DNA of 37,512 nucleotides. Origin: Desulfobacterales bacterium. GTDB lineage: Bacteria; Desulfobacterota; Desulfobacteria; Desulfobacterales; SURF-7. Every line of letters begins with the position of its first letter. Position 1 is the first letter of the stretch. This document shows positions 7,972 through 16,738 of this stretch, one piece after another. Under the pieces are notes generated by a model. That model saw only the letters and a program-made list of their open reading frames with translations. It ran no database searches and had not been told where the DNA came from. The stretch lies in contig JANQFQ010000058.1 of assembly GCA_028277765.1 (NCBI GenBank), forward strand, positions 1 through 37,512, in the 5' to 3' direction. Both the position numbers and the translations under genes were made by a program.

Positions 7972-9153
7972 TTACCCCAACACCTCATCCAGACACATCA
8001 CCAGTGCGTCAATCTCTTCCTTTCCCACAATCAGCGGTGGAATAAACCTGAGGATAGTATCCTGGATGCAGTTGATTAAGAAACCCTTTTCTATACACTT
8101 GTCCACATAAGGCTTCCCGTCAGTATTCAGCTTTATCCCTAAAAGCAAACCAAAACCACGGACATCTTGGATCACTTTGTGTTTCTCCTTAAGTACCAGC
8201 AGTTTTTCCAGAAAATAGTCACCCATCTCCTGGCAGTTCCCGATGACGTTTTCCTTTTCCATATACCGCATCACTTCAAGGGCAGCAGCAGTAACAACAG
8301 GAGTACCGCCAAACGTTGACGCGTGGGAACCAGGTGTGAAAGACGCCGCTATCTCCTCCTTTGCCAGCATGGTGCCGATGGGAAGGCCGTTGGCAAGGGC
8401 CTTGGCCAGTGTCATGATGTCCGGCTCCATATCAAAATGCTCATACGCAAAGAGCTTTCCTGTTCGGCCGATTCCTGTCTGGATCTCATCAAAGATAAGG
8501 AGTATCCCTGTTTCATCACACAGGTCCCTAACCTCCTTGATATATTCCGGTGCCGGGCACCTTACGCCGCCTTCCCCTTGTACCGGCTCCATCAGAACCG
8601 CGCAGGTTGATGATGTAATCTTCTCTCGCAACGCTTCGATATCTTTGAACGGCACAAAATCAAAACCCTGGAGAATCGGATCGAACCCTTTCTTGATCTT
8701 ATCCTGTCCAGTGGCTGAAAGCGTGGCCATTGTTCTGCCGTGAAACGACTTCTCCATGGCGATAATCACTTTCCGCTCTTTTTCACCCTTGTCACTGAAA
8801 TACTTTCTCGCGAGCTTTATGGCAGCCTCGTTCGCTTCAGCCCCGCTGTTGCAAAAGAAAGCCCTATCCGCGAAGCTGTGGTTCACCAACCACTCGGCAA
8901 GGTCAACCTGGGGGATCGTGTAATACAGGTTGGAAACATGAAAAAGAATTTCCGCCTGCTTTGAAAGTGCCTTTACTACAGCAGGATGCGCGTGACCCAG
9001 GTTGCATACCGCTATACCAGACACAAAATCGATATATTCATTCCCTTCCGTGTCCCAGAGCCTGCAGCCCTCTCCCCGCTCCATCACCATGGGGAACCGT
9101 GCATAAGTTGAAGCGATTACCGTATCTGCTTTTTTCTTTATCTCATCTGTCAT
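7972..9153 (-). CDS. argD: Acetylornithine aminotransferase
   Basis: ArgD is a class III PLP aminotransferase that converts N-acetylglutamate semialdehyde and glutamate to N-acetylornithine; many homologues also serve lysine synthesis. The 393-residue protein has the expected length. It shows [16 protein letters not shown] (101-116), [15 protein letters not shown], the PLP-ring aspartate in [12 protein letters not shown] (Asp222) and the Schiff-base lysine at about 251 in [13 protein letters not shown]. Its ATG overlaps the argB stop by 4 bases (ATGA), implying translational coupling. Ornithine or succinylornithine aminotransferase would be alternatives, but the gene order makes ArgD the natural call. 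Confidence 0.96.
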   Translation of the reverse strand: MTDEIKKKADTVIASTYARFPMVMERGEGCRLWDTEGNEYIDFVSGIAVCNLGHAHPAVVKALSKQAEILFHVSNLYYTIPQVDLAEWLVNHSFADRAFFCNSGAEANEAAIKLARKYFSDKGEKERKVIIAMEKSFHGRTMATLSATGQDKIKKGFDPILQGFDFVPFKDIEALREKITSSTCAVLMEPVQGEGGVRCPAPEYIKEVRDLCDETGILLIFDEIQTGIGRTGKLFAYEHFDMEPDIMTLAKALANGLPIGTMLAKEEIAASFTPGSHASTFGGTPVVTAAALEVMRYMEKENVIGNCQEMGDYFLEKLLVLKEKHKVIQDVRGFGLLLGIKLNTDGKPYVDKCIEKGFLINCIQDTILRFIPPLIVGKEEIDALVMCLDEVLG

Positions 9154-10025
9154 ATCTTTACTTCCGTACCGATCCCCTTATCTGTAAAAAGCTCCAGAAT
9201 GAGGGAATGCCTCTGTTTACCGTTAATAATATGCGCCTTGTTCACACCGTTTTTAAGGGCGTCAATGGCACACCCGATCTTGGGTATCATCCCGCCTGAT
9301 ATACTTTTTTCATCAATCATTTTTTGCGCTTCAACAGCGTCTACTGAAGATATTAGCGATCCTTCAGAATCGAGGATACCATCAACATCTGTCAATAGAA
9401 TCAGCCGGCCGGCGGAAAGCGCGGCTGCCATCTTTGCCGCTACAATATCAGCGTTTATGTTATATGTCTGGCCATTCTCCCCAACTCCCACAGGCGCTAT
9501 CACCGGGATAAAATCTTTTTCATAGAGGGTGTTGATGATATCAGGATTGATGTCCGTTACCTCTCCCACAAGACCGGTATCAATGATTTCAGGCGGCGTT
9601 TCTTCGTCTTCCTGATATACAACCTGCATCTTTTTAGCCTCTATCAGACCCCCGTCCTTTCCGCTCAGGCCAACGGCTTTGCCCCCCTGCTGATTAATCA
9701 GGGAGACGATCGCCTTGTTTACCTTTCCGCCAAGAACCATTTCCACTACATCCATCGTTGGTTCATCCGTGACACGCATCCCCTTTACAAATGTCGATTT
9801 AATCCCCATTTGCTCAAGAACTGAGTTGATCTGCGGTCCGCCCCCATGAACAACCACTGGATTCAATCCAATATATTTCAGCAGTATAACATCACTGGCA
9901 AACGCTTTCCGCAATTCCTCATCAACCATAGCATGGCCGCCATACTTGACCACAATGGTCAGACCCCTGAAACGGCGTATATAAGGAAGCGCCTCGATAA
10001 GTATGTCTGCTACGCTTTTATCCAT
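9150..10025 (-). CDS. argB: Acetylglutamate kinase
   Basis: ArgB phosphorylates N-acetylglutamate, the second step of arginine synthesis and the usual feedback control point. The 291-residue protein shows KYGGHAM (27-33), [10 protein letters not shown] (58-67) and the C-terminal [10 protein letters not shown]. The helix before KYGG ([16 protein letters not shown]) is like that of hexameric arginine-inhibited kinases, so feedback inhibition is likely (inference). The ATG at 10023-10025 was chosen over the open frame to 10067 because AGAGGA sits 5 bases upstream and the N-terminus MDKSVADIL then fits the family. It is the first arginine gene transcribed; argA, argC and argJ are not in the window. 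Confidence 0.96.
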   Translation of the reverse strand: MDKSVADILIEALPYIRRFRGLTIVVKYGGHAMVDEELRKAFASDVILLKYIGLNPVVVHGGGPQINSVLEQMGIKSTFVKGMRVTDEPTMDVVEMVLGGKVNKAIVSLINQQGGKAVGLSGKDGGLIEAKKMQVVYQEDEETPPEIIDTGLVGEVTDINPDIINTLYEKDFIPVIAPVGVGENGQTYNINADIVAAKMAAALSAGRLILLTDVDGILDSEGSLISSVDAVEAQKMIDEKSISGGMIPKIGCAIDALKNGVNKAHIINGKQRHSLILELFTDKGIGTEVKI

Positions 10026-10377
10026 ATTTCCTCTTACTCTGTGATATACACTGTTTGTGCAAATCAACTATCGTGCATCTAAAACGTTTATTAAATCCGA
10101 AATCCGAATATCGCCAAATCTTAAAAATTGGCCGAAACAAATTCGAATGACAAAAATTCAAATATTAAAACTACAATTAAAATTTTTAATAAAACCATAT
10201 AAATCCATATTATTATAATCTTTTTACTACACTCATATTATTTGAAAGCCTTTGTTTCGTTCATTTAAAAAATTTGTATTTTAGATTTGTTTCGGATTTC
10301 GTGCTTCGAATTTTTCAATTACTTTTTCGAAATAATCAAAACTGAAATCTCCTTGCAAGATGCATCTATTGATCGAA
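10026..10377. repeat. Spacer with inverted CCGAAATCCGAA-type repeats
   Basis: No gene. The AT-rich left arm (about 10094-10175: AAATCCGAAATCCGAA...CCGAAACAAATTCGAA) is mirrored by a right arm (about 10245-10318: TTTGTTTCG...GATTTGTTTCGGATTTCG). The two form a long imperfect palindrome between argB and hslU. The same family appears at 7735-7800 and 11818-11887. Confidence 0.7.
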
Positions 10378-11751
10378 TTATAGAATATATCTACTCAAAT
10401 CCTCATCCTCTATCACATCTTTCAGTTTTGTGGTCACGTAATTGCCGTCAACAACAATCTTTTTTTCATCAGTATCCGGCGCGGCAAAAAGAATCTCCTC
10501 CAACAGGCACTCCATGAGCGTGTGAAGGCGCCTGGCGCCGATATTTTCTGTCCGCGCGTTAACATCTTCCGCGATTGCGGCTATCTCCGACACAGCGTCA
10601 TCTTCAAATACAATATCGATCCCTTCTGTCCTGAGCAAAGCCATGTACTGCAAGAGAAGTGCATTCCGGGGTTCGGTCAATATCCGCTCAAACTCTTTTT
10701 TCCCCAATGAGTTCAGCTCCACCCGTATCGGGAACCTCCCCTGAAGCTCCGGAATAAGGTCTGACGGCTTGCAAATATGAAACGCGCCTGAAGCGATAAA
10801 CAGAATATGGTCGGTCCTGACCGGTCCGTATTTTGTGGTCACCGTGCTCCCTTCAACAATAGGGAGAAGATCCCGCTGTACCCCTTCCCGCGACACATCA
10901 GGGCCGTGTCCACCATCCCTTCCAGCCACCTTATCAATTTCATCAAGGAATATAATCCCGGACTGTTCAACCGTTTCAATAGCCAGTTTTACAACCCTGT
11001 CCATGTCTACCATGTCCTGGGCCTCTTCCTGTGTTAGTATGCTCATTGCTTCGGGCACCTTAATCTTACGCCGCTTGGTATTCTTTGGCATCAGACCGCC
11101 GAGCATATCTTTCATATTGACACCCATCTCTTCCATACCCGCGCTTGAAAATATCTCTACGATCGGCATTGACCGATCCTGCACATCCAGATCAACGTAT
11201 CGGTTGTCCAGCTTTCCTTCAAGCAGCATCTTCCTGAGCTTTTCACGGGTTGAAGATGTTTCAGAGCCATTCTCCTTAACAAGCTCAAACTGCGTTTCCT
11301 TTGCGCTTTCACCCTCCCCATAATGATGAGCAGCCGGTTTGGGAAGAAGAAGGTCAAGCATCCTTTCCACCGCGGCCTGCTGGGCCCTTTCCTGAACAGC
11401 CTCCTTTTCACGCTCTTTAACGTTATTCACTGTAAGTTCAAGCAGGTCTCTTATCATGGACTCAACATCCCTACCCACATAACCGACCTCAGTAAACTTT
11501 GATGCCTCAACCTTGTAAAACGGCGAATCCGTCAGCCGCGCCAGACGCCTCGCGATCTCGGTCTTTCCTACGCCTGTCGGCCCTATCAAAATGATATTTT
11601 TCGGTGCTATCTCATCTCTAATATCCTCAGGAACCTGGCGCCGGCGCCAGCGATTCCTAAGGGCAATCGCCACAGACCTTTTTGCCTGGTCCTGGCCGAT
11701 AATATACTTATCAAGTTCCTCAACAATCTCTGATGGTTTTAAGTCGCTCAT
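10378..11751 (-). CDS. hslU: HslU, ATPase subunit of the HslUV protease
   Basis: HslU is the AAA+ unfoldase that feeds substrates into the HslV peptidase in the cytoplasm. The 457-residue protein has Walker A GPTGVGKT (57-64), the pore-loop GYVG (90-93), the family-specific I-domain (about 110-240, charged and coiled-coil-prone), Walker B FLDEID (268-273), and a C-terminus EDLSRYIL of the type that docks into HslV pockets to activate it. Length and order are canonical. It lies downstream of hslV on the same strand, separated by a 532-bp repeat-rich spacer rather than the usual tight spacing, so separate promoters are possible. Confidence 0.97.
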   Translation of the reverse strand: MSDLKPSEIVEELDKYIIGQDQAKRSVAIALRNRWRRRQVPEDIRDEIAPKNIILIGPTGVGKTEIARRLARLTDSPFYKVEASKFTEVGYVGRDVESMIRDLLELTVNNVKEREKEAVQERAQQAAVERMLDLLLPKPAAHHYGEGESAKETQFELVKENGSETSSTREKLRKMLLEGKLDNRYVDLDVQDRSMPIVEIFSSAGMEEMGVNMKDMLGGLMPKNTKRRKIKVPEAMSILTQEEAQDMVDMDRVVKLAIETVEQSGIIFLDEIDKVAGRDGGHGPDVSREGVQRDLLPIVEGSTVTTKYGPVRTDHILFIASGAFHICKPSDLIPELQGRFPIRVELNSLGKKEFERILTEPRNALLLQYMALLRTEGIDIVFEDDAVSEIAAIAEDVNARTENIGARRLHTLMECLLEEILFAAPDTDEKKIVVDGNYVTTKLKDVIEDEDLSRYIL

Positions 11752-12283
11752 CTGTTGTACTCATTTTAGTATGTTTTAACAAAAACTTATATTGCATCCA
11801 AATGATACTGGATACCTTTAAAATCCGAAGCACGAATATCGAAATCCGTAACAAATTCAAAACCTAAAGGCTCAAATGTCCAAAACGGCACTTAATCCTG
11901 GGCAAAAAAGCATACCTGAATGCATCCTAGTCAAGTCCTGGTTTATAATTGTCACTTTTCAATAAAAAAAATCCCCCTCGATCCCCCTTTGAAAAAGGAA
12001 GAAGGTTTGCTCCCCTCTTTAGGAGGCTGTTTCATAATCCTATTTCATCTAACTATCATGTTAGGTTCGCTTCTATTCAATTTTTCGCATATATATAATT
12101 CAGTAGGTTGGGTTACGCTTTTTAACCCAACAAAGCCATAACAGCTTAACCCAACCTACAATGTTGTCTCGCGCGCGCACGAAATAAATTGTGACACAGC
12201 CTGTAGTAAAGAGGGGCTGGGAGAGATTTGCTCCCTACACCTTATACCCTTTTAATCCTTTAATCCTTTAATCCTTCTAATCC
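11752..12283. repeat. Repeat-rich spacer between hslV and hslU
   Basis: No gene is supported. It contains a CCGAAGCACGAATATCGAAATCC stretch (about 11824-11850), an AATCCCCCTCGATCCCCC motif (about 11970-11988) common as a dispersed bacterial repeat, and the GTAGGTTGGGTTA palindromic element at 12103-12159. A short tandem of TTTAATCC units (about 12250-12275) precedes the hslV stop. Confidence 0.6.
12103..12159. repeat. GTAGGTTGGGT palindromic element (copy 2)
   Basis: A perfect 13-bp terminal inverted repeat, GTAGGTTGGGTTA (12103-12115) and TAACCCAACCTAC (12147-12159), encloses TTTTTAACCCAACAAAGCC. Length (57 bp) and inner sequence match the element at 5934-5990, so they are copies of one non-coding family. 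Confidence 0.85.
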
Positions 12284-12832
12284 TCAAATTTCCTCTACCG
12301 TCACCACATCATTCGTATAAACACATAACGACGCTGTGATCTTCATTGCCTCTTCCACGATCTTTCTTGCATCCATATCCGTGTGTTTCATAAGCGCTTC
12401 AGCCGCTGCCTGGGCACTGCTGCCGCCTGACCCAATACCGATTATACCTTGGTCAGGTTCAATCACATCACCATTGCCAGAAAGGAGTAGCATTTTAGAA
12501 TCATCAACAGCAATCATCATCGCTTCAAGCCGCCTTAAATACTTATCTGTGCGCCAGTCCTTGGCGAGTTCAACAGCAGCCCTGATCAGGTTGCCATTAT
12601 ACTGCTCAAGCTTTTTTTCAAGCCGATCTGAAAGGTTCATGGCATCGGCTGTAGCGCCGGCAAATCCTACAATAATCATGTCATTGTAAATTCTCCTGAC
12701 TTTCCTTGCATGATGCTTGATAGCAATCGAACCAAGGGTTACCTGCCCGTCACCTGCAACAGCGGCTTTTCCCTTATGTCTGACTGCCAGTATCGTGGTC
12801 CCATGAAAAACGTCTGTATGCCTCTTATCCAT
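12284..12832 (-). CDS. hslV: HslV, peptidase subunit of the HslUV protease
   Basis: HslV is the proteasome-related N-terminal threonine peptidase of the bacterial HslUV complex. The frame gives [12 protein letters not shown], where Thr12 (first Thr of TTIL) becomes the nucleophile after removal of an 11-residue leader. AGDGQVTLG and GFAGATADA are also conserved. The ATG at 12830-12832 was chosen because GGGGAT lies just upstream and it starts 1 base after the xerC stop. The longer frame to 12862 would overlap xerC and add [10 protein letters not shown] with no family support. The protein is 182 residues, normal for HslV. It is the direct downstream neighbour of xerC, a pairing also seen in other bacteria. 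Confidence 0.96.
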   Translation of the reverse strand: MDKRHTDVFHGTTILAVRHKGKAAVAGDGQVTLGSIAIKHHARKVRRIYNDMIIVGFAGATADAMNLSDRLEKKLEQYNGNLIRAAVELAKDWRTDKYLRRLEAMMIAVDDSKMLLLSGNGDVIEPDQGIIGIGSGGSSAQAAAEALMKHTDMDARKIVEEAMKITASLCVYTNDVVTVEEI

Positions 12833-12833
12833 T

Positions 12834-13748
12834 TTATCCCCGCCTAGGATGGGACTTGTCATATGTCTCCATCAGCCTGTCAATCGATATATGCGTGTAC
12901 TTCTGCGTGGTGGAAAGACTCTTATGCCCGAGAAGTTCCTGTACAGACCTTAAATCCGCCCCAGCATCCAGCAGATGTGTCGCAAAAGAATGCCTGAGCG
13001 CGTGGGGCGTTACAGGGATCGCAAGACCGCTATCCTTGACTATCCTGTCAAGTATACGGCTGATCGACCTTGCAGACAGGCGTCCACCGTTCTTGTTTAA
13101 AAAAAGTGGGCTCTGACCATCTGATTTAATTTTTTTCTCTTTTTGGAGTCTCTCCCTATACACCTTTATCGAATCGATACTTTTGCTCCCTGCCGGAACA
13201 ATCCGTTCCTTATTCCCCTTTCCTATAACGCGAACGGTATTTCCCGAAAAATCAACATCTTTAACATTCAGGCCAGCCATCTCCGAAATCCGTATGCCGG
13301 TAGAATAAAACGTTTCAAAAATCGCGCGGTTTCTCTGTCCCGCCAGAGTCTTCGTTTTTATAGAATCAAGTAGCCTGAACATGTCATCCACTGACAGGTA
13401 CACAGGGACTGTTTTATCCTGTTTGGGTGTCAGTATTGTTTCTGCCGGGTTCTCTTTAACCGCGCCATGTTTCACCAAATACTTGAATAATGACCGTATT
13501 GTCGACAGCTTTCTAGCGATAGAAGATTTCTTGTTCTTTTTTTTATGTAAGTAACCAAGGTATCCTCTTATCACCAACCCGTTAATCTCACCGGCTTTGG
13601 GTGAAGCTATCTCCAAATTCTTCGCGGTAAAAGCCAAAAACTCTTCAAGGTCGTTTGAATATGCCCTGCATGTATGAATAGAATAACCCTTTTCAGACAA
13701 AAGTGATTCAATAAACATCTCAACCAGATTCTTTAATAGGCTAGTCAT
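12834..13748 (-). CDS. xerC: Tyrosine recombinase XerC
   Basis: XerC works with XerD (not in the window) at dif sites to resolve chromosome dimers. The 304-residue protein has the N-terminal SAM-like core-binding domain (about 1-100) and a complete catalytic set: Arg153 (GIRISE), Lys177 (GKGNKER), His249 and Arg252 ([10 protein letters not shown]), His275 (LGHKS) and the nucleophile Tyr284 (TTQKYTH). Placement next to hslVU supports XerC rather than a phage integrase. The ATG overlaps the stop of the truncated HAD gene (ATGA); an in-frame Met at residue 11 is an alternative start. Confidence 0.94.
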   Translation of the reverse strand: MTSLLKNLVEMFIESLLSEKGYSIHTCRAYSNDLEEFLAFTAKNLEIASPKAGEINGLVIRGYLGYLHKKKNKKSSIARKLSTIRSLFKYLVKHGAVKENPAETILTPKQDKTVPVYLSVDDMFRLLDSIKTKTLAGQRNRAIFETFYSTGIRISEMAGLNVKDVDFSGNTVRVIGKGNKERIVPAGSKSIDSIKVYRERLQKEKKIKSDGQSPLFLNKNGGRLSARSISRILDRIVKDSGLAIPVTPHALRHSFATHLLDAGADLRSVQELLGHKSLSTTQKYTHISIDRLMETYDKSHPRRG

Positions 13749-13963
13749 CTTTTAGCTGAATAATTCCCATCCAAAAGCTTCTTAATAACAGCTTCAATGA
13801 TCTCACCATCAATATCAAGGCAGTCTCTTAAGGCATAACAGGTAATGTCTTCCGGCCTGATCCCGTCAATACCGAATTCATCCCGCGCGATCTCTATAAC
13901 CAGAGGGATGGTATCAGCAAACACACCGTCAATATCAAAGGCAATTGATTCCGGGTCAATCAT
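13745..13963 (-). pseudogene. Truncated HAD-superfamily phosphatase (N-terminal fragment)
   Basis: This 72-residue frame has the HAD motif I near its start (AFDIDGVFADT, nucleophile Asp10 and Asp12), followed by helical cap-like sequence (IEIARDEFGIDGIRPEDITCYALRDCLDID). It then ends at NYSAKR. Motifs II-IV of a HAD hydrolase (normally about 200 residues) are absent. No continuation exists in another frame, because xerC begins at once. The remnant's stop codon overlaps the xerC ATG by 4 bases. A deletion of the C-terminal two thirds is the simplest reading. It may survive because its translation couples to xerC; a functional mini-protein is possible but unsupported. Confidence 0.65.
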
Positions 13964-13995
13964 GAAAAAAAATCCGCCAACAACAATACCACATC

Positions 13996-14325
13996 CTATG
14001 CTGCCTTACGTGTCTTTCTCTTCAGCCGGCTGATACGGCGCTTGAGGATAGTTGCGGTCTTTTTGTCTTTTGCTTCAAGGGCTTCTGCGCGTTTTGCCTT
14101 CAGTGCCTTAATCGCTGACTTGATTTCACGGATAGACGTATCGTTCTTCTTCGTTTTATCCTCTTCAATCCCTCTTGCTTTTTTTATAGCGCTGATAAGT
14201 TCCGGCTTGTTCATTCCGTGGGCTCCGGTAATGTCTGGTATCTCCTTTGCCACATCACGGAGTTCCGTAGCTGTCATCTTCTCTAAGGGTTTTTCTTTTG
14301 CCTCCTTTTTTTCCTTTCCACCCAT
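13996..14325 (-). CDS. Small Rho-N-domain (SAP-like) basic protein
   Basis: The 109-residue protein starts at the ATG 14323-14325, which has AAAGGAG 7 bases upstream; the open frame to 14577 is upstream noise. After a charged N-terminus (GGKEKKEAKEK) comes a Rho termination factor N-terminal-like domain (about residues 17-55: MTATELRDVAKEIPDITGAHGMNKPELISAIKKA). The rest is a highly basic, probably coiled-coil helical tail (IKSAIKALKAKRAEALEAKDKK...RRISRLKRKTRKAA). Such domains bind nucleic acid, so DNA or RNA binding is a reasonable inference. The biological role is unknown. A strong hairpin (14359-14381) separates it from udg. Confidence 0.8.
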   Translation of the reverse strand: MGGKEKKEAKEKPLEKMTATELRDVAKEIPDITGAHGMNKPELISAIKKARGIEEDKTKKNDTSIREIKSAIKALKAKRAEALEAKDKKTATILKRRISRLKRKTRKAA

Positions 14326-14358
14326 ACATAAACTCCTTTTATTAATTAAAAAATTTAA

Positions 14359-14388
14359 ACGGAGGCTGCAGCAGCCCCCGTGTTTTTT
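14359..14388 (-). terminator. Intrinsic terminator between udg and the Rho-N gene
   Basis: The stem ACGG-A-GGCTG / CAGCC-C-CCGT with loop CAG (14359-14381) is flanked by GTTTTTTC on the plus strand. On the minus strand it is followed by TTTAAATTTTTT. Both orientations look functional; on the minus strand it would end udg transcription. Confidence 0.7.
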
Positions 14389-14524
14389 CACCCTTTGTCC
14401 GCCTATAAAAAAACTGCCGACAAGGGAAAATACCATATAAATTATATTATTGTTTTTTTCAATAATTATATAACTATTGAAAATAAAAAATTCGCTGGCC
14501 TGCCCAAATGGCAACTTGTTATTT

Positions 14525-15244
14525 TTACAGGGAAATCCCCATCTCAACCATAAGCGCCTGCATGTCCTCCCACACATCCCGCTTTTTCTCAGGATTTCTC
14601 AGCAGGTAAGAAGGATGATACGTCGGCATGAGTCTGGCCCCCATGCATTCATGAAACCGTCCTCTTAGTCTGGAAATCGGGTCTGTGCAGCCAAGCAGTG
14701 TCTGGGCTGCCACAGCCCCCAGAGCGCATATAAAATCAGGCTTGATCGCCTTCATCTGCCGCTCAAGAAAAGGGAAACAGGTTTCAATTTCATCAGGCAA
14801 AGGATTCCGGTTCCCTGGAGGACGGCATTTGATAATATTACAGATATATACCTGTTCCCTTGTAAGGTGCATCGCATGAATGATCTTTGTTAACAGTTGC
14901 CCTGCCGCGCCAACAAACGGCTCTCCAGCCCGGTCCTCGTCAGCACCCGGCCCTTCCCCTACAAAAACAAGCCTGGCATGGGTATCACCAACACCGAAAA
15001 CAATACTGTTCCGCCTTTCTGAAAGACCGCATCGTGTGCAGGGGCCAAGGTCTTTTCGTATCTTTTCAAGGGTTTCAGGAAGAATATCCTTTTTATTCCC
15101 CCAGTCACTGACTTTTTTAATACTCTCTTCTGTACAGTCAAATCCACGACACCCGGTATCAGACAAATAGTCGAGATAACTTCTGATATCCCCTAAAATG
15201 TCATTAAGCTCTTTTATAGATTTATTTTGATGTGTGTCAGTCAT
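14525..15244 (-). CDS. udg: Family 4 uracil-DNA glycosylase (4Fe-4S)
   Basis: This enzyme excises uracil from DNA produced by cytosine deamination. The 239-residue protein has an N-terminal extension (about 1-60) and then the family-4 core. Motif A is GEGPGADED (97-104), and the four cluster ligands are Cys69 and Cys72 (CTRC), Cys140 (KCRPPGNRNP) and Cys156. The 16-residue spacing of the last two matches the family. The C-terminal MPTYHPSYLLRNP is the second catalytic motif. Family 4 enzymes are typical of thermophiles, archaea and many anaerobic or deltaproteobacterial lineages. The start ATG (15242-15244) is the only good candidate before the conserved region. Confidence 0.93.
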   Translation of the reverse strand: MTDTHQNKSIKELNDILGDIRSYLDYLSDTGCRGFDCTEESIKKVSDWGNKKDILPETLEKIRKDLGPCTRCGLSERRNSIVFGVGDTHARLVFVGEGPGADEDRAGEPFVGAAGQLLTKIIHAMHLTREQVYICNIIKCRPPGNRNPLPDEIETCFPFLERQMKAIKPDFICALGAVAAQTLLGCTDPISRLRGRFHECMGARLMPTYHPSYLLRNPEKKRDVWEDMQALMVEMGISL

Positions 15245-15260
15245 TTATAGAATTTGATTT

Positions 15261-15361
15261 ATTTGGTTTGATTGGTTACATTGGTTATCATCATTATTTA
15301 AACCAATAAAACCAATGAAACCAATTCAACTAATGAAACCAATAAAACCAATGAAACCATT
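15261..15361. repeat. Inverted array of AAACCAAT units between coaBC and udg
   Basis: The right part (15298-15361) is a run of imperfect direct units AAACCAATR (for example AACCAATAAAACCAATGAAA). The left part (15261-15288) carries the inverse, TTTGGTTTGATTGGTTAC. On a transcript it would form a long A/U-rich hairpin. No coding potential. Confidence 0.75.
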
Positions 15362-15367
15362 ACCTCT

Positions 15368-16579
15368 TCATTTTTTCTTCTCAATCTTCTTTACCTGATC
15401 CAGGAGTATATCCGCCACTTCATCCTTTTCCATTTCAGGGAGTTTTTTTACATTACCGCCCTTTAGGAAAAGAGTCACTCGGTTTGTATCTGTTCCAAAA
15501 CCGGAATTCGGGCTCCCCACCAGGTTACCGGCAATAATATCAAGATTTTTTGCTTTTAGTTTCTTTTCAGCGTTTTTCTTTAGATCCTGGGTCTCAGCAG
15601 CAAACCCCACAAGAACCTGGCTCTTTTTCTTTTTCCCAAGCTCTTTGAGGATATCCATATTTTTCTGTAAATCCAAGGACATGGCCGTCTTTGTCTTCTT
15701 GATTTTCTGTTTGGCCACTTTTTTAGTCCGATAGTCGGAAACAGCGGCTGTTTTGATCACCACATCTGAATGTTTAAAATGTTCCAATACAGATGCTGCC
15801 ATCTCTTTGGCAGATTCTGTATGGATAACCTTGACATTCAAAGGAGGCATAATATCCACAGGCCCTGACACCAGAATCACATCTGCACCCCTGTGTTCTG
15901 CAGCCCTTGCTACTGCATATCCCATTTTGCCTGATGATGGATTACTGATAAACCGGACAGGATCGATCTTTTCACGGGTCGGCCCGGCAGTCACCAGCAC
16001 TTTTTTCCCTTTATAATCCTTGGGGGTCAGGCAGCAGATTAAACGGTCAAGAATAATCTCAGGCTCCGGCATACGCCCCGGCCCGGACGTACCGCAGGCG
16101 AGTTCCCCGGAACCCGGTTCCATGATATGATAGCCATCCCCTTCAAGGATGTCGATATTGCGCTGAACAGCCCTGTTCTCATACATATGGGTGTTCATGG
16201 CAGGACAGATAAGGACCGGCGCAGTAACCGCAAGTATCAATGTACTGAGGGCGTCATCTGCGATACCATTCGCGAATTTGCCGATAATATTTGCCGTAGC
16301 CGGTGCTATAATCACCGCATCTGCATCATCAGCCCATTTAATATGCTGTATGGATGCATCATCACCCTCAAAAAGATCAGTGCATACCTTTTGGCCTGAT
16401 AATGCCTCGAATGTCAGTGGCCCAACGAATTTACACGCACTGCTGGTCATGGCCACACGTACCCTGGCCCCTTGTTTGACCAGTAGACGCAGCAATTCAA
16501 CACTCTTATATGCAGCGATCCCACCGGCCACACCGAGTATAATATTCTTATTTTTAATATATTTATCCATGATGTACAC
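15368..16579 (-). CDS. coaBC: Bifunctional phosphopantothenoylcysteine decarboxylase / phosphopantothenate-cysteine ligase
   Basis: CoaBC makes 4'-phosphopantetheine for coenzyme A: the CoaB half ligates cysteine to phosphopantothenate and the CoaC half decarboxylates the product with FMN. The 403-residue protein shows the CoaC part first (GVAGGIAAYKS, catalytic His79 in IQHIKW, PAMN at 126-129, Cys162 in GELACGTSGPGRM). The CoaB part begins at about 191 (KKVLVTAGPTREKIDPVRFISNPSSGKMGYA). The start is uncertain between Met1 (16577-16579) and Met4 (16568-16570); neither has a strong ribosome site. It is divergent from the glycan-locus regulator, with which it shares a 159-bp intergenic region. 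Confidence 0.95.
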   Translation of the reverse strand: MYIMDKYIKNKNIILGVAGGIAAYKSVELLRLLVKQGARVRVAMTSSACKFVGPLTFEALSGQKVCTDLFEGDDASIQHIKWADDADAVIIAPATANIIGKFANGIADDALSTLILAVTAPVLICPAMNTHMYENRAVQRNIDILEGDGYHIMEPGSGELACGTSGPGRMPEPEIILDRLICCLTPKDYKGKKVLVTAGPTREKIDPVRFISNPSSGKMGYAVARAAEHRGADVILVSGPVDIMPPLNVKVIHTESAKEMAASVLEHFKHSDVVIKTAAVSDYRTKKVAKQKIKKTKTAMSLDLQKNMDILKELGKKKKSQVLVGFAAETQDLKKNAEKKLKAKNLDIIAGNLVGSPNSGFGTDTNRVTLFLKGGNVKKLPEMEKDEVADILLDQVKKIEKKK

Positions 16580-16680
16580 ATTTATTAGAACCCTACTCTT
16601 GTGTCAAGGAAATAAAATAAATACAAAACGTTGGCTATCACTATAGTCTAACTGCAAGTACCCGTAGACATGGATAATTC

Positions 16681-16709
16681 TTGACAAATCGGCCAAAACA
16701 GGTTATGAG
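16681..16709 (+). promoter_or_regulatory. Sigma-70-type promoter of the glycan-locus regulator
   Basis: A perfect -35 box TTGACA (16681-16686) is followed after exactly 17 bases by TATGAG (16704-16709) as -10. Transcription would start near 16716, giving a short leader before the ribosome site AAAGGAG (16726-16732) and the TTG start at 16739. It is one of the clearest promoters in the window. Confidence 0.75.
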
Positions 16710-16725
16710 TAGAATAGCTACTCAT
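16705..16725 (+). promoter_or_regulatory. Candidate operator: 8-bp palindrome over the -10 box
   Basis: ATGAGTAG (16705-16712) and CTACTCAT (16718-16725) form a perfect inverted repeat with a 5-base spacer. It overlaps the -10 element and the predicted start point. The position suits a dimeric winged-helix repressor, most simply the product of the next gene (autoregulation, inferred). No second full copy was noticed elsewhere in the window. Confidence 0.6.
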
Positions 16726-16738
16726 AAAGGAGTTAATT

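Noticed and set aside
7529..8110. 193-codon plus-strand open frame over the argF start and the argD-argF spacer
   Set aside because: It is antisense to argF and argD and runs through repeats; the translation shows no domain.
8243..8743. 166-codon plus-strand open frame inside argD
   Set aside because: Entirely antisense to a well-conserved gene; it is a reading-frame shadow.
10835..11323. 162-codon plus-strand open frame inside hslU
   Set aside because: Antisense shadow; serine-rich low-complexity translation without a start signal.
12834..13748. Phage or integron integrase marking a mobile island
   Set aside because: Adjacency to hslVU and XerC-like length and motifs indicate the housekeeping recombinase; no att site or phage genes are seen.
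14326..14577. N-terminal extension of the Rho-N protein to 193 residues
   Set aside because: It crosses the terminator hairpin and an AT-rich stretch, and overlaps udg; AAAGGAG marks the start at 14325.
15261..15361. Possible CRISPR array (AAACCAAT repeats)
   Set aside because: Units are 9-10 bases, directly adjacent, imperfect and inverted on one side; there are no spacers and no cas genes.
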